Below are positions 8,257 through 17,942 of a DNA stretch of 64,000 nt, one piece after another. The stretch is from NCBI GenBank assembly GCA_040752005.1, contig JBFMFX010000024.1, forward strand, positions 1 to 64,000. Direction: 5' to 3'. The notes below the pieces were generated by a model. The model was not told the origin of the DNA. It was given only the letters and a program-made list of their open reading frames with translations, and searched no databases. The position numbers and the translations under genes are program-made. The DNA comes from RBG-16-66-20 sp040752005. GTDB lineage: Bacteria; Pseudomonadota; Gammaproteobacteria; Burkholderiales; SG8-39. Every line of letters begins with the position of its first letter. Position 1 is the first letter of the stretch.

Positions 8257-9384
8257 ATGGCGAAGCGCGACTACTACGAGGTGCTCGGAGTCAACCGTGA
8301 CGCCTCCGAAGAGGAGATCAAGCGCGCCTACCGCAAGCTCGCCATGAAGTGGCACCCGGACCGCAACCCGGACAACCCTGCGGCCGAGGAGCGGTTCAAG
8401 GAGGCGAAAGAGGCCTACGAGGTGCTCTCGGACCGGCAGAAGCGCGCCGCCTACGACCGATACGGGCACGCCGGCGTGGATCCGGCCGCCGCGGCCGCCG
8501 GTAGCGGAACCGGCGGGTTCCAGAGCGCCTTCGGCGACATGTTCAGCGACATCTTTGGCGAGATCTTCGGCGCCGGACGCCAGGGGCGCTCGACGGTGTT
8601 CCGCGGCGCCGACCTGCGCTACAACCTGGAGATCACGCTGGAGCAGGCGGCGCGCGGTTTCGACACCCGCATCCGCATACCGACGCTGGTCGCCTGCGAC
8701 GCTTGCCGCGGCACCGGGGCAAAACCCGGCACGCATCCGCAGACCTGCCCGACCTGTCGCGGCGCCGGGCAGGTGCGCATTTCGCAGGGGCCGTTCTCGA
8801 TCGCCCAAACCTGCCCGCGCTGTCGCGGCGAAGGACAGGTGATCGCGCACCCGTGCAGCGCGTGCGGCGGCGCCGGGCGCGTCAAGCACCAGAAGACCCT
8901 CTCGGTGCGCATCCCCGCCGGAGTGGACGAGGGCGACCGCGTGCGCCTCGCCGGCGAAGGCGAGGCCGGCGTCAACGGCGGCCCGCCCGGCGACTTGTAT
9001 GTGCAGATCCACATCAAGCCGCATCCGGTGTTCCAGCGCGACCACGACGACCTGCACTGCGAGATGCCGATCTCGATCGGGACCGCGGCGCTCGGCGGCG
9101 AGGTCGAGGTGCCGACGCTGGAGGGCAACGCGCGCATCCAGGTGCCTCCCGGCACGCAGACCGGCAAGACGTTCCGCCTGCGCGGCAAGGGCATCCGCGG
9201 CGTGCGCAGCCAGGCCCCGGGCGACCTGTACTGCCACGTCGTGGTCGAAACGCCGGTCAACCTCACCGCGCGCCAGCGCGAGCTGCTGGAGGAATTCGAG
9301 GCGATCACCCGCAAGGACAGCGCGCGCCACACGCCGCGCGCCAAGGGATGGTTCGACAAGGTCCGCGAGTTTTTCGAAGGTTGA
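8257..9384 (+). CDS. dnaJ: Chaperone DnaJ (Hsp40)
   Basis: DnaJ delivers substrates to DnaK and stimulates its ATPase. The 375-residue protein contains an N-terminal J domain with the HPD motif (MKWHPDRNPD), a Gly/Phe-rich linker, and four zinc-finger repeats of type CxxCxGxG: CDACRGTG, CPTCRGAG, CPRCRGEG and CSACGGAG. Two beta-barrel substrate domains follow. It is the third gene of the chaperone operon, separated from dnaK by 92 bases containing a hairpin. Confidence 0.97.
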   Translation: MAKRDYYEVLGVNRDASEEEIKRAYRKLAMKWHPDRNPDNPAAEERFKEAKEAYEVLSDRQKRAAYDRYGHAGVDPAAAAAGSGTGGFQSAFGDMFSDIFGEIFGAGRQGRSTVFRGADLRYNLEITLEQAARGFDTRIRIPTLVACDACRGTGAKPGTHPQTCPTCRGAGQVRISQGPFSIAQTCPRCRGEGQVIAHPCSACGGAGRVKHQKTLSVRIPAGVDEGDRVRLAGEGEAGVNGGPPGDLYVQIHIKPHPVFQRDHDDLHCEMPISIGTAALGGEVEVPTLEGNARIQVPPGTQTGKTFRLRGKGIRGVRSQAPGDLYCHVVVETPVNLTARQRELLEEFEAITRKDSARHTPRAKGWFDKVREFFEG

Positions 9385-9499
9385 CCGCCAAAAACGGCGA
9401 CCTTGCGGCGGGCGCTCGGAAACCGGCGTGACTGACCACGGCAAGGCAGCGGCACCCTCCCCGGGCTGAGGGTTCTTCGCGCAAAGAGCGCGGCCGCGC

Positions 9500-10864
<1,365 letters not shown>

Positions 10865-10961
10865 CCCGGGAGGCGCCGCCGCGGCCGGCCCGAAGTTGTG
10901 GCCGGGCAGTGCTTGGTCTAGAATGCGGAATGTTTCGTAGGGCCTTGAAAAGTATAACACA

Positions 10962-12023
10962 ATGACCGCTTCACCGAGTACGTTCCGGGCCCTGCCGGCG
11001 GCGGCGTTCGCATGCGCCGCAGCGCTTTTTCTGCTCCCGGCCGCGACGCGCGCCGACGAAGTGCAGGAGGCGGCCAAGCTGCTCAAGGCCGGGCAGCACG
11101 CGCAGGCGCTGGAGCGCGTCAACAAGGCGCTCGCCGGCAAGCCGCGCGATCCGCAGGCACGCTTTCTGAAGGGGCTCATCCTCGTCGAGCAGGGCAATCA
11201 GAAGGAAGCGCTCGATATCTTCCTGAAGTTGACGCAGGACTATCCGCAGCTGCCCGAGCCGTACAACAACCTCGCGGTGCTGTACGCGGCGCAGGGGCAA
11301 TACGACAAGGCGCGCGCGGCGCTGGAGCAGTCCATCCGCACGCACCCGACCTACGCCACGGCGTACGAGAACCTCGGCGATGTGTACGCGAAACTCGCCA
11401 GCCAGGCCTACGACAAGGCGCTGCAGATCGACTCGTCCAACGCTGGCGCGAAGAACAAGCTCGCGCTGGTGCGCGAACTGGTCGGGCCGTCTGCGAAACC
11501 CTCGGTCGCGCCTGCCGCTGCGCCTGTGGAACCCAAACAGCCCGCGCTGGCCGCTGCGCCCGCCTCGCCCGCCGCGGCATCCGCACCGCCGGCTGCAGCC
11601 CGGCCGCCCGCCGAGACAAAGCCCGCCGCGGCTGCCGCCGCCGCGCCGCCCGCCGAGGCGGCCAGGCCGCAGGCGAAGGCTTCGACCGCGCAAGTGCTGG
11701 AAACCGTGAACGCCTGGGCGAAGGCCTGGTCGGCGAAGGACGCCGACGCGTATCTCGCTTTCTACGCGCCCGGCTTTCAACCGCCAGGCGGTGAGTCGCG
11801 CAGCCAGTGGGAGAAGATTCGCCGGCAGAGGATCGCAGCGCCGAAATCCATCGCGGTTTCGGTCGGCTCGCCCAGGGTCACGATGCACGGCGACAACCGC
11901 GCGAGCGTCACCTTCCGCCAGACCTACCGTTCGGACATCGTCAGCGCCACCAGCACCAAGACGCTCGTGCTGGTGAAGGCGAACGGCCGCTGGTTGATCG
12001 AGCAGGAGCGAGTGGCGAATTGA
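10962..12023 (+). CDS. Secreted TPR protein with C-terminal NTF2-like domain
   Basis: The 353-residue protein has a Sec signal peptide (AFACAAALFLLPAATRADE). TPR repeats occupy about residues 30-165 (KLLKAGQHAQALERVNKAL, then EPYNNLAVLYAAQGQYDKAR). A Pro/Ala-rich linker spans about 175-240. The C-terminal domain of about 105 residues (ETVNAWAKAWSAKDADAYLA to GRWLIEQERVAN) is NTF2-like, of the type found behind L,D-peptidases such as Helicobacter Csd6. The stop overlaps the TTG start of the next gene, which carries a related C-terminal domain. A periplasmic partner or scaffold role for the transpeptidase-like neighbour is inferred, not shown. Confidence 0.85.
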   Translation: MTASPSTFRALPAAAFACAAALFLLPAATRADEVQEAAKLLKAGQHAQALERVNKALAGKPRDPQARFLKGLILVEQGNQKEALDIFLKLTQDYPQLPEPYNNLAVLYAAQGQYDKARAALEQSIRTHPTYATAYENLGDVYAKLASQAYDKALQIDSSNAGAKNKLALVRELVGPSAKPSVAPAAAPVEPKQPALAAAPASPAAASAPPAAARPPAETKPAAAAAAAPPAEAARPQAKASTAQVLETVNAWAKAWSAKDADAYLAFYAPGFQPPGGESRSQWEKIRRQRIAAPKSIAVSVGSPRVTMHGDNRASVTFRQTYRSDIVSATSTKTLVLVKANGRWLIEQERVAN

Positions 12024-13186
12024 GCGCGACGGGGCTGCGCGCGCTGCTCGTCGCCGCCGCCCTGCTCGGCGCCGGGGCAGCCGGTGCCGCCGGGCCGGAA
12101 AAGGCGCTCGCGTCGGTGCTCGCGGCGATCGAGCAGAACCGCCTCGACCTCGCGCTCGAGCGCGTCGAGGCGCTGCTCGCCGCGCACCCCAATTTCCGCC
12201 TGGGCCATCTCATCCGCGGTGACCTGCTGCTCGCGCGCGCACAACCGCTCGCGACCTTCGGCAACGTGCCGAAGACGGTGCCGCAGGATCGAGTCGAGGG
12301 TCTGCGCGCCGAGGCGCTGTCGCGCCTGCGTGCGATGCGCGAGCGCCCGGGAAGCGACCGCGTGCCGCGGCACGTGCTGCAGCTCGATGCGGCGCAAAAG
12401 CATGTGCTGGCGGTGGATTCGAAGCGTTCCCGGCTCTACGTGCTGGAGAACGACGGCGGGCGGCCGCGGCTGGTTGCGGATTACTACGTCACGCTCGGCA
12501 AGAACGGGGTGGAAAAGACGCGCGAGGGCGACCAGAAGACCCCGATCGGCGTCTATCACGTGGTGGCGAGCCTGCCGCGCAGCAAACTTTCGGACTTCTA
12601 CGGCGCCGGCGCCTTTCCGATCAATTATCCGAACGCCTGGGACCGCAAGCTCGGGCGCAACGGCCATGGCATCTGGCTGCATGGCACGCCTGCGGACACC
12701 TACAGCCGTCCGCCGCGCGCAAGCGACGGTTGCCTGGTGCTCGCCAACGCCGACCTGGAGACGCTCGCCGCGCGACTGCAGGTGGGCGTCACGCCGGTGG
12801 TGATCGCCGACGAGCTGGACTGGGTGCCGGCGCAGGCGCTGGAGAGCGAGCGCCGCAGCCTTGCCGCGGCGCTCGACGCCTGGCGCGCGGACTGGGAAAG
12901 CCGCGATACGGAGCGCTACCTGAGCCACTACTCGGCGCGATTCCACACCGGCACGCAGGATCTCGCCGCGTGGGCGGCGCACAAGCGCAAGGTCAACGCG
13001 CGCAAGAGCTGGATCCGCGTGCGCCTTGCGCACCTGTCCATGTTCCAGTACCCGCGCGAAAACTTCGTGCTGGTATCGTTCGAGCAGGACTACCGTTCGA
13101 GCGACCTGTCCCACGTCATGCGCAAGCGGCAGTACTGGACGCGCGAGGACGGGCGATGGAAGATTCTCTATGAGGGGAACGGATGA
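12020..13186 (+). CDS. L,D-transpeptidase/L,D-carboxypeptidase-like protein (YkuD fold) with NTF2-like tail
   Basis: Starting at TTG 12020 (overlap TTGA with the previous gene) the product is 388 residues with a signal peptide (LRALLVAAALLGAGAAGAAG). The YkuD catalytic domain lies at about residues 125-265. It contains GDQKTPIGVYHVVASLP, a His in WLHGTPADTY (about residue 221) and the nucleophile Cys in ASDGCLVLAN (about residue 238). Residues about 285-388 form an NTF2-like domain ending GRWKILYEGNG. This matches the Csd6 layout (L,D-carboxypeptidase that trims peptidoglycan stem peptides). Whether it cross-links or trims cannot be decided from sequence. The next gene starts in its stop (ATGA). 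Confidence 0.85.
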   Translation: MSATGLRALLVAAALLGAGAAGAAGPEKALASVLAAIEQNRLDLALERVEALLAAHPNFRLGHLIRGDLLLARAQPLATFGNVPKTVPQDRVEGLRAEALSRLRAMRERPGSDRVPRHVLQLDAAQKHVLAVDSKRSRLYVLENDGGRPRLVADYYVTLGKNGVEKTREGDQKTPIGVYHVVASLPRSKLSDFYGAGAFPINYPNAWDRKLGRNGHGIWLHGTPADTYSRPPRASDGCLVLANADLETLAARLQVGVTPVVIADELDWVPAQALESERRSLAAALDAWRADWESRDTERYLSHYSARFHTGTQDLAAWAAHKRKVNARKSWIRVRLAHLSMFQYPRENFVLVSFEQDYRSSDLSHVMRKRQYWTREDGRWKILYEGNG

Positions 13187-13773
13187 GCATACGACGCATG
13201 CGCCGCGCGCTCGCGGCGGTTTTCTGCATGGCTGCGGCGCCCGGTGCGCTCGCGGCCGATCCGCAGGTGGACATCCGCACCAGCCTCGGCACGATCCGCG
13301 TCGAGCTGTACCCGGCGAAGGCGCCGAAGACGGTGGAGAACTTCCTGCGGTACGTGAGAGAGGGCCACTACGACGGCACGATATTTCACCGCGTCATTGA
13401 CGGGTTCATGATCCAGGGCGGCGGCTTTGACGCCGCGTTCCGCCAGAAGCCGACGCGCGAGCCGATCCCGAACGAGGCGAAGAACGGGCTGGCGAACGAG
13501 CCGGGCACGATCGCGATGGCACGCACGAGCGCCCCGCACTCGGCGACCGCGCAATTCTTCATCAACGTCGCCCGTAACGAGTTTCTCGACGCCGGGCGCG
13601 CGCAGGACGGCTGGGGCTACGCGGTGTTCGGCAAGGTGGTCTCGGGCATGGACGTGGTGATGCGCATCGCCAAGCTGCCGACCGGCCCCGGCGGCCCCTT
13701 CCGCAGCGACGTGCCGCGCGAGGCGGTGCGGATCGAATCGGTGACGGTAGTGGGCGCGGGCCGGCCGATGTGA
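13183..13773 (+). CDS. Periplasmic cyclophilin-type peptidyl-prolyl isomerase
   Basis: The 196-residue protein has an N-terminal signal peptide (residues 1-24, ending GALAAD) and a complete cyclophilin domain. Visible motifs are FHRVIDGFMIQGGGF, the active-site stretch ATAQFFINVARNEFLD and GYAVFGKVVSGMDVV. It catalyses cis-trans isomerisation of X-Pro bonds; export makes it PpiA-like. It is coupled to both neighbours by overlapping start/stop codons, so it belongs to the same operon as the transpeptidase-like protein and lpxH. Confidence 0.92.
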   Translation: MSIRRMRRALAAVFCMAAAPGALAADPQVDIRTSLGTIRVELYPAKAPKTVENFLRYVREGHYDGTIFHRVIDGFMIQGGGFDAAFRQKPTREPIPNEAKNGLANEPGTIAMARTSAPHSATAQFFINVARNEFLDAGRAQDGWGYAVFGKVVSGMDVVMRIAKLPTGPGGPFRSDVPREAVRIESVTVVGAGRPM

Positions 13774-14504
13774 GCGGCGCGCTGCTCGTCTCCGATCTGC
13801 ACCTCGCGCAGGAGCGCCCGGAGGCGAGCGAACGGTTCTTTCGCTTCCTGCGCGAGGAGGCCGCGCGCGCCGACGCGCTCTATATCCTCGGCGACCTGTT
13901 CGAGTACTGGATCGGCGACGACGCGCTGGAAGATCCGGCGCACGAGCCCCTCGGCCGCGAGGTCGCCGGGCGCCTGCGCGCGCTCTCGCGCTCGGGGGTG
14001 GCGGTCTTCCTGATGCGCGGCAACCGCGACTTCCTCCTCGGCGCGCGCTTTTGCGCGGCGGCCGGCGCGGTGATGCTGGAGGATCCGGCGCGCGCCGCGC
14101 CCGCCGGACATTCCGTCGTCCTGCTGCACGGCGACACCCTGTGCACCGACGACCACGACTATCAGGCGTGGCGCCGCACCGCGCGCTCGGCCGAGTGGCA
14201 GCGCGACTTCCTCGCCCGGCCGATCGAGGAGCGGCGCAGGATCATTCTCGGCCTGAGGGAAAAGAGCATGGCGGTGGTGCGCGCCAAGCCGCAGGAGATC
14301 ATGGACGTGAACGAAGGCGCGGTGCGCGAGGTGTTCCGCGCCCACGGCGTCGCCCGGATGATCCACGGCCACACCCACCGCCCCGCGCGCCACGAGCACG
14401 ACGTGGACGGGCGCCGCTGCGAGCGCTGGGTGCTGCCCGACTGGTACGGGCGCGGCGGCTACCTCGCGCTGGATGCGGTCGGCCCGCGCCTGGTAAGCCT
14501 ATAG
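13770..14504 (+). CDS. lpxH: UDP-2,3-diacylglucosamine diphosphatase LpxH
   Basis: LpxH cleaves UDP-2,3-diacylglucosamine to lipid X in lipid A synthesis. The 244-residue metallophosphoesterase has every family block: SDLHL, GDLFEYWIGDD, RGNRDFLLG, HGDTLCTDD and IHGHTHRPA. The start is GTG at 13770, overlapping the cyclophilin stop (GTGA). The cyclophilin-lpxH pair is common in betaproteobacteria. Its TAG stop overlaps the convergent metZ stop by a few bases. Confidence 0.96.
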   Translation: MSGALLVSDLHLAQERPEASERFFRFLREEAARADALYILGDLFEYWIGDDALEDPAHEPLGREVAGRLRALSRSGVAVFLMRGNRDFLLGARFCAAAGAVMLEDPARAAPAGHSVVLLHGDTLCTDDHDYQAWRRTARSAEWQRDFLARPIEERRRIILGLREKSMAVVRAKPQEIMDVNEGAVREVFRAHGVARMIHGHTHRPARHEHDVDGRRCERWVLPDWYGRGGYLALDAVGPRLVSL

Positions 14505-15671
14505 CGCGTCCAGGCCGCGCGCGAGATCGGCGCACAGATCCTCGACCGCTTCCAGCCCGACGGCCACACGCAGCAGGCCGTCGGCGATGCCGGCGGCGGC
14601 GCGCGCCTCCGGCGAGAGCCGCCCGTGCGTGGTCGTCGCCGGATGCGTGATCGTGGTTTTCACGTCGCCGAGGTTGCCGGTGATCGAGACGAGGCGCGTC
14701 GCGTCGATCACCTTCCAGGCCGCGTCGCGGCCGCCCTCCACCTCGAACGAGACGACGGCGCCGCCGGCCCGCTGCTGGCGCCGGGCGAGCGCGTGCTGGG
14801 GATGCGAGGCGAGCCACGGATAGTGCACGCGCACCACCTTCGGGTGCGCCTGCAGCCATTGCGCGAGCGCGAGTGCCCGCTCTGATTGCGCGAGCATGCG
14901 CAGCTCCAGCGTCTCCAGGCCCTTCAGGATCACCCAGGCGTTGAAAGGCGAAAGCGCGGGACCGGCGGTGCGAAGAAAGCCGACCAGTCCGTCCATTACC
15001 GGGCCCCTGGCGCCAAGCACCGCACCGCCCAGCACCCGCCCCTGCCCGTCCAGGTGCTTGGTGGCGGAATGGATCACGAGGTCCGCGCCGAGCTGGAGCG
15101 GTCGCTGCAGCGCCGGAGTGCACAGGCAGTTGTCCACCGCCAGCAGCGCGCCCTGCTTCTTCGCCAGCGTCGCGAGCGCCGCGATGTCGGCGATTTCGCC
15201 AAGCGGGTTCGAGGGCGTCTCCAGAAACAGCAGCCGCGTGTTCGGCCGCAGCGCCCGCTCCCATGCTTCCGGCCGTGTCGGCGGCACGAACGTGGTCTCG
15301 ACGCCGAAGCGCGCGAGCACGCCGGCGAACAGCTGCACGGTCGCGCCGAATACCGCGTTCGAGCACACCACATGATCGCCGGCGCGCAGCACGACCATTG
15401 CGGTGGCGAGGATCGCGGCCATTCCGGAGGCGGTGGCGACGCACGCCTGCGCGCCTTCGAGCGCGGCAAGCCGGTCCTGGAACATTGTCACCGTCGGGTT
15501 GGTGTAGCGCGAATAGACATAGCCCTCGCCCGCGCCGGAGAAGCCGGCGGCGGCCGCCGCGGCGTCCTCGAACACGAAGCTGGAGGTGAGGTACAGCGCT
15601 TCGGAATGCTCGTTGAAGCGGCTGCGGGCGATCCCGGCCCGCACGCCGAGAGTGGCAAGCGAATCAGTCAT
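14499..15671 (-). CDS. metZ: O-succinylhomoserine sulfhydrylase MetZ
   Basis: MetZ is a PLP enzyme that converts O-succinylhomoserine plus sulfide to homocysteine, a direct route to methionine. The 390-residue protein has the Cys/Met-metabolism fold: YSRYTNPTVTMFQDRLAALE, VDNCLCTPALQRPLQLGADL, the PLP lysine in HSATKHLDGQGR, and ITGNLGDVKTTITHPATTTH. The ATG at 15671 is preceded by AGGAAGGAG. Its leader of about 200 bases carries a SAM-II-like riboswitch and a terminator, so repression by SAM is expected. It is the last gene of the minus-strand biosynthetic run and sits after purF, as in other betaproteobacteria. Confidence 0.95.
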   Translation of the reverse strand: MTDSLATLGVRAGIARSRFNEHSEALYLTSSFVFEDAAAAAAGFSGAGEGYVYSRYTNPTVTMFQDRLAALEGAQACVATASGMAAILATAMVVLRAGDHVVCSNAVFGATVQLFAGVLARFGVETTFVPPTRPEAWERALRPNTRLLFLETPSNPLGEIADIAALATLAKKQGALLAVDNCLCTPALQRPLQLGADLVIHSATKHLDGQGRVLGGAVLGARGPVMDGLVGFLRTAGPALSPFNAWVILKGLETLELRMLAQSERALALAQWLQAHPKVVRVHYPWLASHPQHALARRQQRAGGAVVSFEVEGGRDAAWKVIDATRLVSITGNLGDVKTTITHPATTTHGRLSPEARAAAGIADGLLRVAVGLEAVEDLCADLARGLDAL

Positions 15672-15777
15672 GGCTCCTTCCTTCGCCTGCGGGCACCCCG
15701 ACCGGCGTCCTGCGCCGCGCAGCGGCTCGCTGCGCCGGCCGCCTGCGCGCTTCGCACCGCGCCGCGTCGGCGACCAG

Positions 15778-15807
15778 AAAAAAACCCGGCTTGAGCGGAC
15801 CGGGTTT
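15778..15807 (-). terminator. Intrinsic terminator in metZ leader (riboswitch expression platform)
   Basis: On the minus strand AAACCCGG and CCGGGTTT form an 8-base stem around a 10-base loop, followed by an unbroken run of seven T. It lies just downstream of the riboswitch aptamer and 107 bases before the metZ ATG. It can therefore stop transcription before metZ. It would also end purF transcripts that read through. Confidence 0.85.
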
Positions 15808-15809
15808 CG

Positions 15810-15872
15810 TCGGCACGCTTTAGCTGGATTTGTAGCGCGCCCGCAAGCTGTGGCTCAAATCGGCGCGTGCCG
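15810..15872 (-). ncRNA. SAM-II-like (SAM-alpha) riboswitch aptamer upstream of metZ
   Basis: Read on the minus strand, a CGCGCC / GGCGCG helix (P1) encloses a loop that begins GATTTGAGCC and contains AGCTTGC. After P1 comes CTACAAATCC and then AGCTAAAG. The order GAUUU, GCUUGC, P1 3' strand, A-rich joining segment and GCUAAAG is the conserved core of SAM-II aptamers, where GAUUU and GCUAAA build the SAM pocket. The downstream gene (metZ) is a classical SAM-II target. The second pseudoknot helix (after GCUAAA) is not cleanly paired in my hand fold, so a related class (SAM-V-like) is possible. Confidence 0.78.
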
Positions 15873-15874
15873 CG

Positions 15875-15904
15875 ACTATAGCACGCTCAACCGGAAGCGA
15901 CCAA
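15875..15904 (-). promoter_or_regulatory. Predicted metZ promoter overlapping the end of purF
   Basis: On the minus strand TTGGTC (15899-15904), an 18-base spacer and TATAGT (15875-15880) resemble a sigma-70 promoter. The predicted start, near 15868, falls at the first bases of the riboswitch, which fits a leader RNA beginning with its aptamer. The -35 lies within the purF 3' end. Confidence 0.5.
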
Positions 15905-17404
15905 GTTGAGATCGAGCTGGGCGGAATCCTCATCGCTCTCGTCGCGGCGGGCGTCGCGCCGCGTCTCGACGCTCACCAGGTAATCGTGCGTCACGTCGCC
16001 GGTGACGTACTTGCCGTCGAAGCAGGACGTCTCGAACGACGTAAGCCGCGGGTTCGCCTGGCGCACCGCCTCTTTCAGCGCCTCCAGATCCTGGTAGATC
16101 AGCGCATCGGCGCCGATTTCGGCCGCGACCTCGTCGTCGCTGCGGTGCGCGGCGATCAGCTCGGCGCGGGTCGGCATGTCAATGCCGTACACGTTCGGAT
16201 AACGAACCGGCGGCGCCGACGAGGCGAAGTAGACCCTGCGCGCACCCGACTCGCGAGCCATCTGCACGATCTCGCGGCTGGTGGTGCCGCGCACGATCGA
16301 GTCGTCCACCAGCAGGACGTTCTTGCCGCGGAATTCCATGCCGATGACGTTCAGCTTCTGGCGCACCGAGCGCGTGCGCAGCGCCTGCCCCGGCATGATG
16401 AAGGTGCGGCCGATGTAGCGGTTCTTGACGAAGCCCTCGCGGTACGGCACCCCGAGTCCCATCGCGAGCTGCAGCGCCGAGGGCCGGCTCGAATCCGGGA
16501 TCGGGATGACCACGTCGATCTGCAGATGCCCGTAGCGGCGGCGGATCTTCTCGACCAGCTTCTCGCCCATGTTCAGGCGCGCCTCGTACACCGAGGCGCC
16601 GTCCATGATCGAGTCCGGGCGCGCGAGATAGACGTATTCGAAGATGCACGGGTTGAGCGAAGCCCCGGGCGCGCACTCGCGGCTGTAAAAGCCCCCTTCG
16701 GCGTCAATCAGCACCGCTTCGCCCGGGGCGATGTCGCGCAGCAGCCGGAAGCCGAGCGCCTCCACCGCCACCGACTCGGAGGCGACGATGTACTCCGGCC
16801 CGCGCGGCGTGTCGTTGATGCCGATGACCGCCGGCCGGATCCCCCACGGATCGCGGAACGCGAGCACGCCGTAGCCGGCGATCATCGCCACCACCGCATA
16901 CGCGCCGCGCACGCGCCGGTGCACCGCCGCCACCGCCGCGAAGATCGTATCCGGCGACAGCCGCGTTCCGACCGAGCTGCGCTCCAGCTCGTGTGCGAGG
17001 ACGTTGAGCAGCACCTCGGAATCCGAGTTGGTGTTGATGTGCCGCAGGTCCTGGCGGAACATCTCCTCCTTCAGGGCCTCGGAGTTGGTCAGGTTGCCGT
17101 TGTGCCCGAGCACGATGCCGAACGGCGAATTGACGTAGAACGGCTGCGCCTCGGCGGAATTGAACGCCGAGCCGGCGGTCGGATAGCGGCAGTGGGCGAT
17201 GCCCATGTTCCCGGTGAGCGAGCGCATGTTGCGGGTGCGAAAGACGTCGCGCACCATGCCGCTGCCCTTGTGCATGTGCAGCGTCTTGCGCTCGCAGGTG
17301 ACGATCCCGGCCGCGTCCTGCCCCCGGTGCTGCAGCAGCAGCAGGCCGTCGTAGAGGAGCTGGTTGACGGGCGAGCGCGCGACGATGCCCAGGATTCCGC
17401 ACAT
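15887..17404 (-). CDS. purF: Amidophosphoribosyltransferase PurF
   Basis: PurF catalyses the first committed step of purine synthesis, PRPP plus glutamine to phosphoribosylamine. The 505-residue protein begins MCGILGI, so Cys2 becomes the N-terminal nucleophile of the glutaminase half (LQHRGQDAAGI, FNSAEAQPFYV). The phosphoribosyltransferase half has the PRPP loop VLLVDDSIVRGTTSREIVQM. It follows cvpA by 27 bases, the conserved cvpA-purF pair. Confidence 0.97.
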   Translation of the reverse strand: MCGILGIVARSPVNQLLYDGLLLLQHRGQDAAGIVTCERKTLHMHKGSGMVRDVFRTRNMRSLTGNMGIAHCRYPTAGSAFNSAEAQPFYVNSPFGIVLGHNGNLTNSEALKEEMFRQDLRHINTNSDSEVLLNVLAHELERSSVGTRLSPDTIFAAVAAVHRRVRGAYAVVAMIAGYGVLAFRDPWGIRPAVIGINDTPRGPEYIVASESVAVEALGFRLLRDIAPGEAVLIDAEGGFYSRECAPGASLNPCIFEYVYLARPDSIMDGASVYEARLNMGEKLVEKIRRRYGHLQIDVVIPIPDSSRPSALQLAMGLGVPYREGFVKNRYIGRTFIMPGQALRTRSVRQKLNVIGMEFRGKNVLLVDDSIVRGTTSREIVQMARESGARRVYFASSAPPVRYPNVYGIDMPTRAELIAAHRSDDEVAAEIGADALIYQDLEALKEAVRQANPRLTSFETSCFDGKYVTGDVTHDYLVSVETRRDARRDESDEDSAQLDLNLVASG

Positions 17405-17431
17405 GGGTGCCGATCCCCGATGTGTTAACGG

Positions 17432-17923
17432 CTAATCATACCGTAGGCGCTCGCCGAAGGCGGGCGGCAGCCAGGGCCGGAGTGCGATCGCGGCGGCGCC
17501 GAGCCACGGCCCGCTCAGCGAACCCTTCCACGCCGGCTGGCGCGGCAGACTCGTCAGGCCGGCGACAAGCGCGAACGCAGCGAGCAGGATCGCGGCCCGC
17601 GCGAGGCCGAAGAGCGCGCCAAGCGTCCGGTCCACACCGCCCAGGCCGGCGGCCCGCGCAAGGCGAGAAAGCAGCAGCGCCATCAGCGAGGCGAGGACGA
17701 GCGTCGCCACGAAGACCGCGACGAATGCAGCGAGGGCGCGCAGCTCGGCGGACGGAATCCCGGCGGGCAGCTGCACCGCGAGCGGGCCGGCGAGGAGATT
17801 GGCGGCGAGGAACGCGATCACCCAGCCCGCGAGCGACACGATCTCGCGCACCAGGCCGCGCCAGGCGCCCACCGCCACCGAGACCGCCAGCACGCCGGCG
17901 ACGGCGTAATCGAGCCACGTCAT
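17432..17923 (-). CDS. cvpA: CvpA family inner-membrane protein
   Basis: The 163-residue hydrophobic protein has about four membrane segments and the N-terminal family pattern MTWLDYAVAGVLAVSVAVGA followed by WRGLVREIVSLAGW. CvpA is linked to colicin V production and envelope integrity, and is almost always next to purF, as here. The start at 17923 was preferred over a longer frame that would run back through dedD. Confidence 0.93.
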   Translation of the reverse strand: MTWLDYAVAGVLAVSVAVGAWRGLVREIVSLAGWVIAFLAANLLAGPLAVQLPAGIPSAELRALAAFVAVFVATLVLASLMALLLSRLARAAGLGGVDRTLGALFGLARAAILLAAFALVAGLTSLPRQPAWKGSLSGPWLGAAAIALRPWLPPAFGERLRYD

Positions 17924-17942
17924 GGATTCGGGCGGGCCGGCG

